A stretch of DNA of 64,000 bases from Rhabdophis nuchalis (taxonomy: Eukaryota; Chordata; Lepidosauria; Squamata; Natricidae), in assembly GCA_039707465.1 (NCBI GenBank), contig CM077645.1, forward strand, positions 141,441,503 to 141,505,502, written 5' to 3'. Positions 10,563 through 23,245 of the stretch are shown here, in pieces. How positions within the stretch are numbered: the first letter of the stretch is position 1; each line of letters begins with the position of its first letter. Below the pieces are notes generated by a model. The model saw only the letters and a list, made by a program, of their open reading frames with translations, did not search any database and was not told where the DNA came from. Made by a program: the position numbers and the translations under genes.

Positions 10563-11362
10563 CAGAAGGGGTATTCTACTGGTTCAGACAGGCGCACCCA
10601 AACCGGTAGTGGAAATAGCTGGTGGGCACGCCCACCCATTCTGCCTCTATGGCATCCCATTTAGGCCCTTTTCTCACCAAAAGTGCATGTGTGGACGGCT
10701 TTGCGCATGCGCGGAGGTGGCACACTCACATTTGCAACCTGGTAGGGAAGGTGTTGTGGCCCAGCCGGATCCAGCTGAGCTGCTGATGGACTCAGATAGC
10801 TAGGAACCATATGAGTCTGCTCTGGAAGATGAGGGAGACCTTGGGGAGTGTTCAGAGTCAGAGCAGGAACCATAGAGGCTGGTTGGCCACCAGGAGGTGC
10901 CTGAGGCATGGAGCAGTGGGGAGGATCAAAGATAGTTTGTCCCTGATGCTAGATTGAGAAGGGCTGAGAAACTGAAGCAGCAACTCCGTAGGCAGGCTCA
11001 CAGAAGTTGATTAAGCACCAGGTGGTTGTTGATTGACCCCTCCCAAGAGAGCTTAGAGGTGAGACATTGGGAGGGGACATTTGCAGGAAATAATCGTTCG
11101 AAATTAATAGCCAAGAAAGTCTGTCTGCATATTCTAGCCGTGTTCATTTGGACTATCTGTGTATTCTAGCTGTGCCTGTTTCGTTTGGACTATCTGTGTG
11201 AAAGGTTGCTGCAGAGCTACTCTATTGAACGTGAGTTGTCTGGGCTCTCAGCCAAAGAATTCGTTATCTCAGTAATTGAAGAGTGGCAAACAGCCAAGCC
11301 TGTGTTCTGGTCTATTCACAGGTCGGGGGTCAGAACAGGAAGGTAAGTGCATACCACCTCTG
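10563..11362. mobile_element. hAT-type MITE interrupted by a solo LTR
   Basis: The ends CAGAAGGGGTATTC and ATACCACCTCTG are imperfect inverted repeats. Flanking 8-mers AAAGACAT (10555-10562) and ATAGGCAT (11363-11370) agree at 6 of 8 positions. Without the LTR the element is about 210 bp. Confidence 0.6.
10752..11337. mobile_element. Solo LTR, 586 bp
   Basis: It begins TGTTGTGGCC and ends AGAACA (TG...CA). It is flanked by exact GGAAGG repeats at 10746-10751 and 11338-11343, consistent with a 5-6 bp integrase duplication. No internal retroviral or Gypsy genes lie nearby, so it is the product of LTR-LTR recombination. Superfamily and orientation are undecided. Confidence 0.75.
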
Positions 11363-11370
11363 ATAGGCAT

Positions 11371-14300
11371 GAGCTAATTCAGACATATATGTCTGACATC
11401 TTCATTCTTGATTGTTGTACATTTGGTGATGTGCCATATATTTAGTTTCAACAATATTTTATAGACCCTAGCATGAGTCTCACTAGCACACAATTTCATT
11501 TGTTACATGTTTTACCGATTCAAACCCATAGCTGTTCTTGTCTAAGTTAATTCTCTCTTTAAGTAGTAAGTATATGAATCAGTGCCAAGCATGTCTTTCT
11601 GATTGCAAGTCTTCTTTTGACTTGAGATTAGGTATTGACAGCCAGTCTTGTCTCAGCATCTTTTCTCTTCTGGGAAAAAAAAATGCTTCCTGTGGTGACA
11701 CTTGAAGAGATACTTGGAGGAGAGTCTTCACTGTATTTATTCCAAAACTTAGAACGGCACACCTAACATTATTTTTGAAATCAGTATTCATTTTAAATTT
11801 GTCAGATTGTAAGTAGATGTGTCACACAAATATTAATTTATGGTCCTCCACTAATTCATGGTCCTCCATTAATTCAGGTAATCCCCAGGTTACAAGCATT
11901 CCCTTGCCTAACTCTAACCCCAAACAATCAGTAACATGGTCCAATCAAGGTAGCGTCCACTGGCCTGGTGACATCATTTCTCCTTCCTCCGGCTAGGTGT
12001 GAGAACATCCTTTGTTCCCAAGAAAAAGTATTTTAACTACCCAACCCAAGCTAGCTCTCATTCCCTATCTCTATCCCTTGCGACAGTGTGGCAGCATTGA
12101 AGCTCCAAGATGGCTTCAGATGGATCAGCTTAAGGGTTGACACAGGAATCTTCTGGTTTCTACAAGTGATATTGAATCTCAAATATTTACTTATTATATC
12201 TAGATCTCCTTAACTCTCATCAATACAAAAACTTGAAATGTCAAGTGAATTTAAATGTGTTGAAATACAGCTGCTTATACATCCTCAAATCCATTGTAAT
12301 TATTTAAAATAGTGCTGGAATTTTTTTCCCTCCAGCACATAACAAATTTCATGTTAATGTGTTTTCCATGGATAAAAACACAAGGCCAAATGTAAATGCT
12401 TATATAAGCATTGTTAATATGTTGGATGCATGTGAAATCTCATTAGATAGTCTGAGAATTAGATTGCTTTCATCATTGCACTAAAAGTGGCAGCATATCA
12501 CATCAAGTAATTAGCAGTCAGTAAAATCTGTGAAGTGTTCTTGCATTGTGAATTTGGAGACTTTGTTGTAACATTCCATAGAAGTGATTGACAGAGTAAT
12601 TCTACATAATGGAAATTAAATTTAGAATTGCCCTCACAGCTCATTCCAACTTGTAAAACCTTCCCTACCACTGCCAAATCCCAGAGCTGAGACAAGGCTT
12701 ATCAAACAGTTCTGCAAATGGAGTTAATGACATTCTCTTCATTCCTGATCTTTACCAGATTTTAACTTTGGCTCATTTGCTGAGAATTTTCATTTGAACA
12801 AAATCTACAGTTTTGGAAAAGATTCTGGCATAACTCCACTGGGGACTTACAACTCATTATGACAGGATTGTGGTTGTACCTTTATGTTTCAGTTGCTGAT
12901 GCTATGTGATTTCAAAACTCGTGAAAAAAAAGAAAAGAGCAAGACAGAAAAATGTTTCGTCAAATATTATTATTCAGAAAAATAACAATTAGAGAGAAAA
13001 CCATGAACACAGAAGAATGTGAAGGCAGAACAAAAATGGTGACATTAAAAGGATATTTCTGAACAAGAAATTCTGCTCTGGATAACTAAATATTCTATTC
13101 TTTATTCACTGCCAATTATAGTTAACAGCCTTAGCAACTGGGCCAGGATGCTTTAAGAAAGACATGGGGAATTTTCAACCCCCAGGCTAAATCTCTACAA
13201 TTCAGGCTTCAAAATTATCCTGCTATATGACCCCCTTCTTGGATCATTCCCTTATGATTCTGCTTTTATTAACAACAAAAACTATATTGAAAAGTATTTC
13301 TTTTAATTCTGCACTTCCCATGAATAAATTTCATATGTATCCTGGCCCTATTGGGGTGCTAAAAGGGGTGGTCCCCTTTTAGCATTTGTTTTATTTGTTC
13401 AGTATTCTCCAGTACCCCTTTGTAAAATTTGTTTTTATTGGTACTATGAGACAAAAGTTATTATTTACTGTAATGAGCTGTTTCAGGGCATCTTTCTTGA
13501 GGAGTCAATAATGTCAAAATGATGGGCATGACCAGGAAATCAAAACATTTTCACTTTTAATAAGCCATCACAAAAATATAAAAGGGGTAAAACTTGGGCA
13601 CACTAATTATTTTTACATCATGAACTCTTCCCAAGACTTCTGGGGAAGATATGTGAACTAAAGAAAGCTCTCTGAAAGCAGAGCCAACAACAATAGCAAA
13701 TACCAAGAATTTGGTGAGTACACTAGTTCCTTGGAACCTCTCCAGATAAGAAGATGATGGGAAATCTCCCATATGTGATCCAGAAAGCTGCTCCTCATGA
13801 GAAGAACACAGAACCATAGTTTTGAGCACTAAGAGATGATGGCATGATGGTTATGAGCAAGAAAGTATCTTGCTCTTAACACATTGGAGACTTTTAAAGG
13901 ACATTAAGATTGCAAAATTGGTCAATAACTACTGCTAAACTATTGGAGATCTTTGAAGTAATAAGTTTGGAGATGCCAGTTGAGTCTGACTTTTAATCCT
14001 AAATTAAATAAAACCTTAATTATAAGACAAAGAATTTAAAGAATCTGAAATAAACAACAAAAACAAAATAAGATTTTGATCTAAGACACTTATAAATGGA
14101 CAAAGAATCCAAATAAAATTAAATCATTGAAACATTTGTTTATTATGTTTATGTGCTGCCCATCTCATCTTACAATAAGATTTTGGAATTAATTATAATG
14201 CATAAATAGTTTATTGTGGAAAATAGATACTGCTTTGGGTTCCATAACCCAAGAAGACAGAACATGGATAAATAATTTCATGATTTCACAAACTGGACAC

Positions 14301-14393
14301 TGGTGGGGACAAAAGATCTTAGATAAAGGAAAGAAATATAGGCCTAAAAGATGGTAATGAGAATAAAAATATGAAAGGAGTTGTTTGAAGAAT
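11371..14393. other. 3-kb interval without recognised genes
   Basis: It is AT-rich and no repeat could be named. The minus-strand ORF at 13557-13829 (90 aa) and the one at 11579-11791 show no family motif. There is no evidence for exons. Confidence 0.45.
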
Positions 14394-15475
14394 GGAATCA
14401 GAAAACAGTAGCCACGAGAGGGTGGAGCATAGCCGCGCTGACACAACGCAGGTTCTCAACTCTCGAAGACCTGTGTTGACCTTTTGTCACCCCTCGGTCC
14501 GTGGGTGACCTAAACCATCCTAGAGGGATGGTGATGAGGGAGACGAATCCTTGCTGGTCACAGGGTATCGCAAACCCCTGTTTTGATGCAAGGGAAGAGC
14601 TCCTGCAAGGTGGCAAAAAGGCAGCCCCCCACCCAGGGAATATAGGCATTAGTGAGCTCCGATAGAAGTAAGGAAGAAAGAGGAAAGTGAAACTGCTGTC
14701 TGGGAAGGTATTCTAACTTTGCTTTGAAACATTTTGCTTAAAAAATTTTTTCCCCCTTCTTTAGTAACTAAAGCCCTTAACTAGAAAGTAAGCGGCAGAA
14801 TTAATTTAATAGGCTCTGAACCGAGACGTTTCCATTTTTTTAATATATATATATATATTTTCGAACTTGTGGACTGAAGTGTCGAATCAAGGCTTTTTTC
14901 CCCTTTAGAAGTGATTGGACTTTCTGGTTTCTTTTACTCTTTCTAATTTTTGCTACTTAAAATCTTGAATAATAATAATAATAATAATAATTTTTATTTA
15001 TAACCCGCTCTCTCTCCCCGAAGGGACTCGAGGCGGGGCACAGGGAATTAAAAAACAATTAAAACAGACAGAATACAAAGTTAAAAACAAATTAAACTGA
15101 CCCTGCGCTAAAAACTCCTATAAAACTAAAACTATCCCTAAAACCCTTAAACAATTTAAAATTTAAATTACCCTAGGCCAGCCAAGCAAAAGAAGTGTGT
15201 TTTTAGTTTCTGTCGGAAGGAGCGAAGGTCCGTGGTTGTTCTGATTTCGGGGGGAAGGTCGTTCCAGAGGGTCGGACCCACCACAGAGAAGGCTCTTCTC
15301 CTGGGTGTTGCCCGCTGGCACAGCCTAGTGGACAGCACCCGGAGAGGTCCCTCTCTGTGGGAGCGAATCGGCCGCAGGGATGTATGGGGCAGAAGCTGGG
15401 ACTATTTCTATAATTAATTTTGAAGATTTACTACGTTTGGTTTTCTAGAACTGAATAAGAATTACATTTTTTACG
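14394..15475 (+). mobile_element. Putative L1/HAL1-like 5' leader, interrupted by L2
   Basis: The GC-rich start (14394-14640) passes into a T-rich leader with GGACTTTCTGGTTTC-like text. After the L2 at 14968-15394 it resumes with GGACTATTTCTATAATTAATT, resembling the leader of the first element (GACTATTTCAATTAAGG near 500). No ORF1 is attached. The assignment is by resemblance only. Confidence 0.45.
14968..15394 (-). mobile_element. L2 LINE 3' fragment with (AAT)n tail
   Basis: The (AAT)8 tract at 14968-14990 leads into the inverted L2 tail (ATAACCCGCTCTCTCTCCCC) and about 400 bp of the ORF2 C-terminal region (antisense of SVVGPTLWNDLPPEI-type text). It is 5'-truncated. Confidence 0.85.
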
Positions 15476-16318
15476 GACAGGACTTCCGGCTTCCAACGGC
15501 GACAGACGCGTTTTGGGATGCGTCTGCCACTTGCTACTCTGGTGAGCCCCCTCGGGGGCACAAGGGGTTTAGGTTAACCCCCTGCCGTACGGGCAGCTGC
15601 AGGAGGCTCCCATCCCAATGCCAGTCGGCGGGGCGTTTTTTCCCGCTTTGCCCCAGGAATTGGAGGGCTGAAAGCGGGGGGGGGGAAACTCCTCTCGCCA
15701 ACGCTAGCTGGAAAATACAGAAAATAAAGAAGACGGTGGAAATGTCGGGGATGGAGGAACACGCCGAGTCTCCTGACAAGCAAGATTGGCAAATGTGAAT
15801 TGTGAGTTTTGTTTTTACACTCAATCATTTTTTAAAAAGAAGAATAGAGGGGGGAGTTTTAACCCCCCTTGTAAAAGGCAGCAATAGAAAATGCTCTCTA
15901 GCAGAGAGAAAGAGGACTAAAATGCCAACCGATATAAGATAGCAGATAAAGGAAAAAAATTTATCCTAGGAGTTACAGTTGCAACATTGTAACCAGGTCT
16001 CTTTGCAACAAAAAAGAACTTTCACTCTCACATCTCTAACTGCGGTGAGGCGGGAAAAAGGCTTCTCTTTGTTTCCGATTGGAAAACTTTCTCCCGAACA
16101 CCGGAGCATTCCTCTAGAGTTTTAAAATCGCAGGACAATAAATTTATATTTGAAGCCCCTCGCAAGAAGCCCTTGGTGCCTCTCCCAATACGTGGATTCT
16201 TTCTCCTTTTTTTTCCCTCTTGGTTTGGACATTAAAATACTTTCTGGACTTTGATGGAATTTTGATTTGGCTTCTCCTGCTCCCGGATATCTCAGACTTT
16301 TCTGACTGTTTCGTGTCA

Positions 16319-17516
16319 CAATTTGTGTTGACAGAAGGGCAGAGGTCGACATCAAGGCCCCTCACGTGTGGGGTGCCTCAGGGGTCGGTCCTCTCGCCAC
16401 TCCTGTTCAACACCTATATGAAGCCGCTGGGCAAGATCATTCGTGGTTTTGGGGTAGAGTACCATCAGTTGATACTCAGCTGTACATATCTACCCCTAAC
16501 CACCACAACGATGCCATTGAAGTGATGTCCCAGTGTCTGGAGGCTGTGTGGGTCTGGATGGGGAGTAACAAACTTCGACTCAATCCGTCCAAGACTGAGT
16601 TGCTGTGGTTCCCAACGTCCCGGTATAGCCAGTTGATTCCATCACTGGCGAGTCATTAGCCCCTGTGGAAAGGGCTCGCAACCTAGGCATCCTCCTGGAC
16701 TCACAGCTATCCCTGGATGACCGTGTGACGTCCGTGGCCAGGGGGGCTTTTTTTACCTGGTTCGCCATTTGCACCCCTTTCTAGACTGGGATGCCCTTCG
16801 CACTGTCACGCCCTTCACACCATCACTCAAGCACTCGTTACGTCCCGCCTAGACTACTGTAATGCTCTCTACATGGGGCTCCCCTTGAGGTGCACCAGGA
16901 GGCTCCAGTTAGTACAGAATGCGGCTGCACGGAGGATCCTCGGAGCCTCACGGCATTCCCATGTAACACCTCTCCTGCGTGAGCTGCTTTCTGGGTGCGC
17001 TTCAAGGTGCTGGTAACCATCTTTAAAATGCTCCATGGCACGGGGTCTAGTTATTTGCGGGACTGCCTCCTATCACATACCTCCCTTCAGCCGATCTGCT
17101 CCCACAGGGAGGGCCTTCCCACAGGGAGGACCTTCTCTGCCGGTCAATGCCGGCTGGCAGCCCCCAGGGGAAGGGCCTTCTCTGTGGCGGGCCCAACCCT
17201 CTGGAATGACCTACCCCATGAACTTCGTACCACCACAGACCTTCGCCTCTTCCGCCATTTACTCAAGACCCACTTCTTTCATCTAGCCAGCCTAGCTTAG
17301 ATCCTGATGAAAGTTTTACAGATTTAGCTAGCGGATTTTTACTTTTATCAGTTTTAATTATATTTTAGCACAGGTTACATTTAATTTAATTATATTTTAG
17401 CGATGTGATAGTATTTATTACAGTTTTATTTGTGTGTATTTTTAACTCTCCTGTGCATCGCCCTGAGTCCCATTGGGGAGATAGGAGCGGTATAGAAATG
17501 GAATAAAATCTAAAAT
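16319..17516 (+). mobile_element. L2 LINE, 5'-truncated, nested in a HAL1-like leader
   Basis: It begins within RT block B (GVPQGSVLSPLLFNTYMK) and continues to the L2 tail (CCGCCCTGAGTCC-like text, then GGTATAGAAATGGAATAAAA). A deletion removes the YADD block: the text passes from GVEYHQ to STPNHHNDAIEV around 16465-16495. Other frameshifts follow near 16650-16990. A short CTGTTT match on each side may be the target duplication. Confidence 0.85.
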
Positions 17517-17575
17517 CTTAAATCTGTTTGCTTCCCTGGCGCCATCTTTTGCTGCAAGAACTTAAATTTATAACA

Positions 17576-18022
17576 ATGGCTTCAAGAAAGCCCCCATCTG
17601 GAAAGTCCTTTTCGGCTCCAGCCTCAACCCGATCCAGCCCAAGCTTACAAGGGAAAATTACCACAATGCTACAGAAGAAGACAACTGGAGAAGGAGAACA
17701 AGAGTTAACAACGAGCGAGATGCTTCAGAGCATTATGAAAGAAGTGCAGGAAATCCGAAAGGACATATTAAATTTAAGAATAGAACTATTGGAGACACAA
17801 AGAAGCACAAAGGATAATAAACAAAAAATTGAAGTGCTAGAAGAAGGAACAGTTGAGATTAAAGAAGAGTTGAAGGAAATACGGAAGGAAAATACAGAAA
17901 TTAATGGGCATATGTCAAAATTTGAGTTTGAAAGAATGTCTTTTTTCCTTAGGTTCCAGAACGTCCCAGAATTGGAGCAAGAAGATTTAAAAGATTTAAT
18001 GAGTACAATCCTAGCGGATTAT
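17576..18022 (+). pseudogene. L1 ORF1p-like N-terminal fragment
   Basis: MASRKPPSGKSFSAPASTRS opens a Ser-rich head. A long Glu/Lys coiled coil follows (about residues 40-125), then FERMSFFLRFQNVPE, the start of the RRM-like domain. The family similarity ends at LMSTILADY and the remaining codons to 18253 are unrelated flanking DNA. The RRM remainder and the C-terminal domain are missing. Confidence 0.82.
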
Positions 18023-18465
18023 ACTGCTTGTGTGTGTTGCCCCTGGCCTCTGCTGGAAAGGCCTCTGCATCCAAGAAATAGGGTCCAAATTGGTGTGTGC
18101 ATTGACCCGGCTTCCATTTTACCATCAGAGACCTTTCTGGAAAGGCCTTTGCAGCCGATAACAGAGCTCCAGATCATATGCATATCTACATACATGCATG
18201 TGCATATGTATAATGTCCTGGTATTACATTTTTCTAAAATGTGTGTAGTATAGTTGACCATCCAACATACATTGTTATTTTACAAGTGAGTGCTTTTTTT
18301 TTTACTTCTGAGTAAACAGGCCTGAGGTGGAATTTACAATTGATGTTTCTGCATTTGAATAAGCAAGCATAGTTAACAACTGGTATTTCGCTGTGGTCCT
18401 AATTATTTTTACTTTGGCTCCTTCCATTGTGGGTATATGGTCTTTGTTTCCAAAGCGAACATTCC
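18023..18465. other. Interval between two ORF1-type fragments, unassigned
   Basis: It contains two related segments (GGAAAGGCCTCTGCATCC near 18056 and GGAAAGGCCTTTGCAGCC near 18139) and a T-run. The origin was not recognised. Confidence 0.4.
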
Positions 18466-18483
18466 AAAGCAATATTGTCTTTC
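18466..18483. repeat. Target-site duplication of the 18484-19232 element
   Basis: AAAGCAATATTGTCTTTC is repeated exactly at 19233-19250, on the other side of the element. Confidence 0.93.
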
Positions 18484-19232
18484 TTTATTTTTTTGAATAA
18501 AAGCTTTTATTGATTTTACAATTTTATAATATTAGGGAAGGGTAATTAGGGTTTATAGTATACATTTTAGAGCTTCCATACCAGAGATGGTGACTGCAAT
18601 CGGATACTCATACAATATCATGTTAAACAAGTAGTGTTAGGAGATATATACATTTGGCACATTTTTAAGATTCATACATTCAATCTTTAGTTTTACATTT
18701 TCATCCGTTTCAAGAATTACAATAGTTCAAAATTAATTATTTTTGAGATCTGAGCCTTTTTGCTATCGCAACTTTTTTCTCCCTTCCCTCAGAGGGCGGT
18801 GCCGTGTTTCCTCCTGTCCCTTCTTCTTCATCGCCCAGGATTGAGGAATGTTCTTTAAGAAAGGCCTCGGCCTCTGCAATTGTTTTAATTCTAATTCTGC
18901 CTCCCTTCCAGAATACCAACATTCCTTCAGGCATTAACCATTTAAACCAGATCCCGTTTTTATATAATTTTATAGACAAGAAGGAAAATTTCCTTCTTGC
19001 TTCTCTAATCTTTTTGGGGATCTGCTTTAATATGGCAATATCTTTTTGTTCATATTTCAACGGACCCTCCCGTTGTGCCCTTAGTATCTCCTCCCGTGTG
19101 TACCTTCTTAAAAATTTAATATGAATCTCTCTGGGAACTTCATTTATTCTAGCATATGCTGAATTAATTCTGTAAATTAAATCTATTTCCCCCCCAAAGA
19201 TATTCTTTAGTTTTTTGGATATAATTTGCTAA
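18484..19232 (-). mobile_element. 5'-truncated ORF1-only (HAL1-like) element with exact 18-bp target duplication
   Basis: Read on the minus strand it begins inside ORF1 (LANYIQKT), runs to the ORF1 stop (18737-18739), a 3'UTR of about 250 bp and an AATAAAAGC region, ending next to the duplication. It is a classic 5'-truncated, target-primed insertion. Confidence 0.88.
18737..19230 (-). pseudogene. L1 ORF1p-like C-terminal fragment
   Basis: It encodes the distal RRM (DLIYRINSAYARINEVPREI), then IPKKIREARRKFSFL, GIWFKWLMPEGMLVFW and the basic end AKRLRSQK. It is clearly the same family as 757-1602. The N-terminal half is absent because the insertion is truncated. Confidence 0.83.
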
Positions 19233-19250
19233 AAAGCAATATTGTCTTTC
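19233..19250. repeat. Target-site duplication (right copy) of the 18484-19232 element
   Basis: It is identical to 18466-18483. Confidence 0.93.
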
Positions 19251-20812
19251 AATGTTATATCCAGTTCTATAAGTTGAATATGGAATATAATAAAAGAAGA
19301 TAATTTAAATATCAAAAATAAGCAAGCCATTTTGCCTATTAGATGTAAGCTACTTGTTTGCAGGATGCCTCAAAATTTAATGGTATAGAAAGTAGATTAA
19401 ATGGGGTAAGAATGAAAAAAGCCAAAAAAAGAAACCTAATATAAGTAGTAATAGTAATATATTTATTTTCTTCTAAGATTTTGTTTCCCCATCTCTTCTT
19501 CCCAGTGTTTGCCTAGGGTGGTTGGCATTTCCTCTAGAGTATATGTAAGATATAAGACTGTTGATGTTGTCTGTCTTTGCCATCTCATTCATTGTTGTAG
19601 CTGTTTTAATCTAGATTGCATATTGTTGTTTGGTTTGTATTCTCTGACTCCCACTGGAGTCAGGCAATATGTGAGTCAATAAATAAATAAATAAAGGCAA
19701 GTCATTGCAAGGAAAGAGAAAGACACTCAAGGAGAAAAGAGAGGAAGGAAGGAGCATGGTGGAGAAGTAGTTTTCTTCCCTAAGCAAGTGAGGAAAAAAG
19801 GGGGAGTTGTGTCAGAATGCCTCAAATAAATATCTTATGAAGATAACAGTGGATATGCAATTAAATATGAATATATTTATAGCAATTGTTTTTAAATATA
19901 TAGCTAATTATATGTATGTATTTAGGCCTGCACCTACAACCATACATAATTCTTTGGCTTGACAATTAGTGAATTCAGCCAAAGGTCATGCTGAAAAGGT
20001 ACTAAGCAAAGAAAGGAAGACAAAAATCTTCATAGTATGGCCTTTTCTTTTGACAATATTTCATACAAAATCCCACATGAAAATGCTGACTTCTCTGCAA
20101 AATTCAATAAGCAGATTGCATCTCTCTGGATGTGATATGAGTATTGAATGAATAAAACTCTGGCTCAGTTTGCAGTGCAAACAGGAATTGCTTTGCATTA
20201 CATTGAACCAAGAAGGGGAGGGAAGATGGAAAAGTTATTTTGTAGCATCCCTCCCCAGCATGGGTCCGCTTACTCACACGGGAGTTTGTTTTTTTTGCTG
20301 AGATTAGAAAGGAGGAAATTCAACACACACTTGTACAATGAGAAAAGAGCTAGGAATTGCATTCCAGTAGGCCATGTATTTCAATTAAACTAGGGCTGTA
20401 TTAAGCTGGTTTATAATAATTATGTCCAGTTTGAATTGCTTTGATAGTAGAAAACTATTCAGTTTAGACTTCAGGCTACTATTCCTCTTGGACAAATTTT
20501 ACCGTGTTCTCACAATTTTTTGTCACTACTGTTTATGTCAAGAGATCACCTATCTGGCTTCTGTGCTACAGGAAAGCTAAAACCTCAGTCTTCCTGTATT
20601 TAGTCCACTGTCCTACACTGTAACAATTACACCACATTGGAAAGAGAGAGGGGAAGGAAGAAGCAGGGAAGAGGGGGAGGGAATCTAGGAGGGAAGAAGT
20701 GTAGGAGGGAGGGAGGGAGAGAGAATTTATACATGCAAATGCACATATATGCAGGTACAACAATCACCTTTAATATAACAGCTCTCCACAAAGTTATTTC
20801 AAACCTGATTAA
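19251..20812. other. AT-rich interval, no genes recognised
   Basis: A short (AAAT)n run lies at 19679-19695, after text resembling a very old LINE tail (CTGACTCCCACTGGAGTC). A purine-rich stretch runs from 20640 to 20725. There are no protein-like ORFs. Confidence 0.45.
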
Positions 20813-20820
20813 CTCCAAAA

Positions 20821-21026
20821 GAGTGGTAGTCAACCTGGTGCCTACCGCCCACTAGTGGACGTTCCAGATTTCATGGTGGGCTGAAGCACTTTCCTTTTTT
20901 AAAATTTAATTGACTTCCCTACTTTATAAATCACCATTACTGTGGAACCAGTTGGCGGTTAGAAAATTTTACTACTAACAGAGATACAAAAGTGGGTGGA
21001 AGGTATAAAAAGGATGACTACTCCTG
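20821..21026. mobile_element. hAT-type MITE, 206 bp
   Basis: The ends GAGTGGTAGTCAACCT and AGGATGACTACTCCTG are imperfect inverted repeats. The 8-mer CTCCAAAA flanks both sides exactly (20813-20820 and 21027-21034). There is no coding capacity. Confidence 0.85.
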
Positions 21027-21034
21027 CTCCAAAA

Positions 21035-23245
21035 GGTTCTACATCTTCCTTTTCTGACACTGCTGAAATAGTAGAGAGCTTGAAATCTTCATTTAACATA
21101 GAGAAAGTAACCAGACTTAAACCTAGACATTGTCCTTCCTTGCTACCTACTTTTGAGCTTCAATGAAAAAACAAACAAACAACCTAACACAAAGCAAAAC
21201 TAAATTCAAAAGTTCATATCATTTTTTTCTAGTCATTTGAGGCAGAAGGTGCTTTCAAAATAGGCTAAGACAATGAGTCCATCACAGCTTCAGCTCATCA
21301 ACCTGTTCATGAGGTTTTATGTTTTTCATTGACCCCAAAACATTTATTATATCAAAGTAATTTTAATAAATGCTACTTTAATAGTATAAATATCAATAAC
21401 ATCAACAACAACTACATCAATGCCTTGCATAGTTCCCTCAACCTTTGGAGGTGCATATTATTCACTTTGGAGAACTCTGATATAGTTATTTGGAAACTTA
21501 GCCTTGAAATCCTTTTATTCAGGTGACTGGAGAACTGGAAAATCCATAGTCTTATTTTTAAAAGCACAAAGAAAAGTAGGAACCTGGGAAATCATCATCA
21601 TTTGCCACTTTCAAATAGACAACCTTCTCTATGCTACGTTCAGATCTTAGCCACTCTGCTATTTCAACAGTATCATTAAAGAGAGGTATAGAAATCATTA
21701 GGTACCAAGATAAATGTTGCCTTAATTGAAGTGACCAGAGATAGGTGGCAGCAATTGAAATGTCATTTTAAAATTATAGATATATCACATATAAATACAT
21801 CTTTGTTTACCTTACATGCCATATTCCCCCTTATATCAGAAACAGAAAGCAACCAGATGAAGTGATTTGTAAACTCATAGCTGCTGGAGTTAGCATCTTT
21901 AGATTATGTGTTTGTTGATAATAATGGTAAAATGGTAAACTAATAAAAAATGTGAAATAAACATTTTTATTAGTCGCTGATTTTTATATAGGATCATCTG
22001 GCAGCTCATTTGTACTTCTCAAGTTGCTGCAGGAGGAATGGACGAGTTGACACTTGCAGTTTCACATTTGTCTTCAATTTATTTGTTTTTAAACCACCTC
22101 CATGGCAATTCTGCTCTATATAAGCTCACAAGCTTTTTTCCCCCTGTGTAATAGTAGCAGAGAATTTTTTTGCATTAATTTGCATTTATAAGTAGTTACC
22201 TATATGGAGAGTGATAAGAGGGCTTTCTGTGTTTTGGATGCTGTTGCAACTAAAATATATATCCAGTTCTGTAATATATTTTACAGAAGTTCCATATGAA
22301 GTCAAACGAATGCATAATTAAGAACTGTAACAAAGAATTGTTCTTAGACATTACAGAGACAGATCTTTGTTTAAACATCATCATGACAGCTTGGACTGCG
22401 CACTCTGACAGTTATTTGATCATGGTTACAATATGTGAAACCATATGTACTTGCATAATTTGGCATATGAATGGGACTCAATCTTTAGCTGACTACTTTT
22501 GGACTATCCTGAAAATAAAAACAGTTTTCAGTTTGTGTACAGTGGTACAGTTATCTTGTCAAAGAGTGAAATAACCCTGAGATACTTTGAATTATAGTCA
22601 AATAATAATAAAATAAGATCAAACTTTGAACTCAAAGAAATCACATTTTCAGCTATAACAAGACTAGAATCTCAAGGGGGAACAATGGTTCTTTGTTATG
22701 ACAATATCAAATTATTTCCTACCTGGATTCGAAGATGTCAAATATGTTTACCATTCAACTTTCACTTGTTTCCTTCTACATTGGCAGTCACATCAATGTT
22801 AGGTTTGCTGCAAATTACAGATCTTTTTTTTCCAGATCACAATAATATGATACATCCATGTTCAAAAGATAACATTCAGGACTTCCATATAGAGCACACA
22901 GCAGAAATCCCGGTGTGTGGTACTGTGGCATGAGTTATGTTGTCATGTCCTCCTGCTGCATGTAGACCCTGCAAGGAGGACCAAGTCTAGATGATGCACA
23001 GCTTGACTTGGTCTTTCTTGCCATGAGCTCCAGCTGCCCAACGAACAGTAGCCATGAGTCCAATATGATCCTCAAATCATAGATCTATAGTATAGCAATT
23101 TGAGTTGATAGTGGTGCCAGATTCAAGGATATCCATGTAAATATCATGCGCGTAGGGTGAGTGGATTTTGCAACCAACCTTAAAGTGAATGGGGCTGTTT
23201 GTGACTAAATGGGACAGAGAACATAGAGGGATGCAAGGGAAGATG
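21035..23245. other. 2.2-kb AT-rich interval, no genes recognised
   Basis: Only small unconvincing ORFs are present (for example 22296-22574 and 22685-22933). No domain, signal or repeat was recognised. Confidence 0.45.

Larger units (their letters stand above)
15476..18022 (+). mobile_element. ORF1-only-type element: 5' leader and N-terminal half of ORF1, interrupted by L2, 3'-truncated
   Basis: It starts ACTTCCGGCTTCCAACGGCG, matching the 5' end of the element ending at 9093, and carries a leader of about 840 bp. After the L2 insertion (16319-17516) the leader resumes (CTGGCGCCATCTTTTGC) and enters ORF1 at 17576. Similarity stops abruptly after ILADY at about 18020. Loss of a 3' end is unusual for a LINE and points to a later deletion or rearrangement. 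Confidence 0.75.

Noticed and set aside
13557..13829. 90-aa minus-strand ORF as a candidate exon
   Set aside because: No family resemblance, no supporting splice structure, and length compatible with chance in AT-rich DNA.
16220..16525. ORF that joins an unknown N-terminus to reverse transcriptase block B
   Set aside because: Chance in-frame fusion of a HAL1-like leader with the L2 inserted at about 16319.
15476..19250. Classical twin-priming inversion of one ORF1-type element
   Set aside because: The inverted 5' part should adjoin the 5' side of the 3' part; here it lies on the far side of the 3' end and the minus copy has its own complete target duplication.
22685..22933. 82-aa ORF as a candidate host coding region
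   Set aside because: No recognisable domain, codon pattern or neighbouring exon-like ORF.
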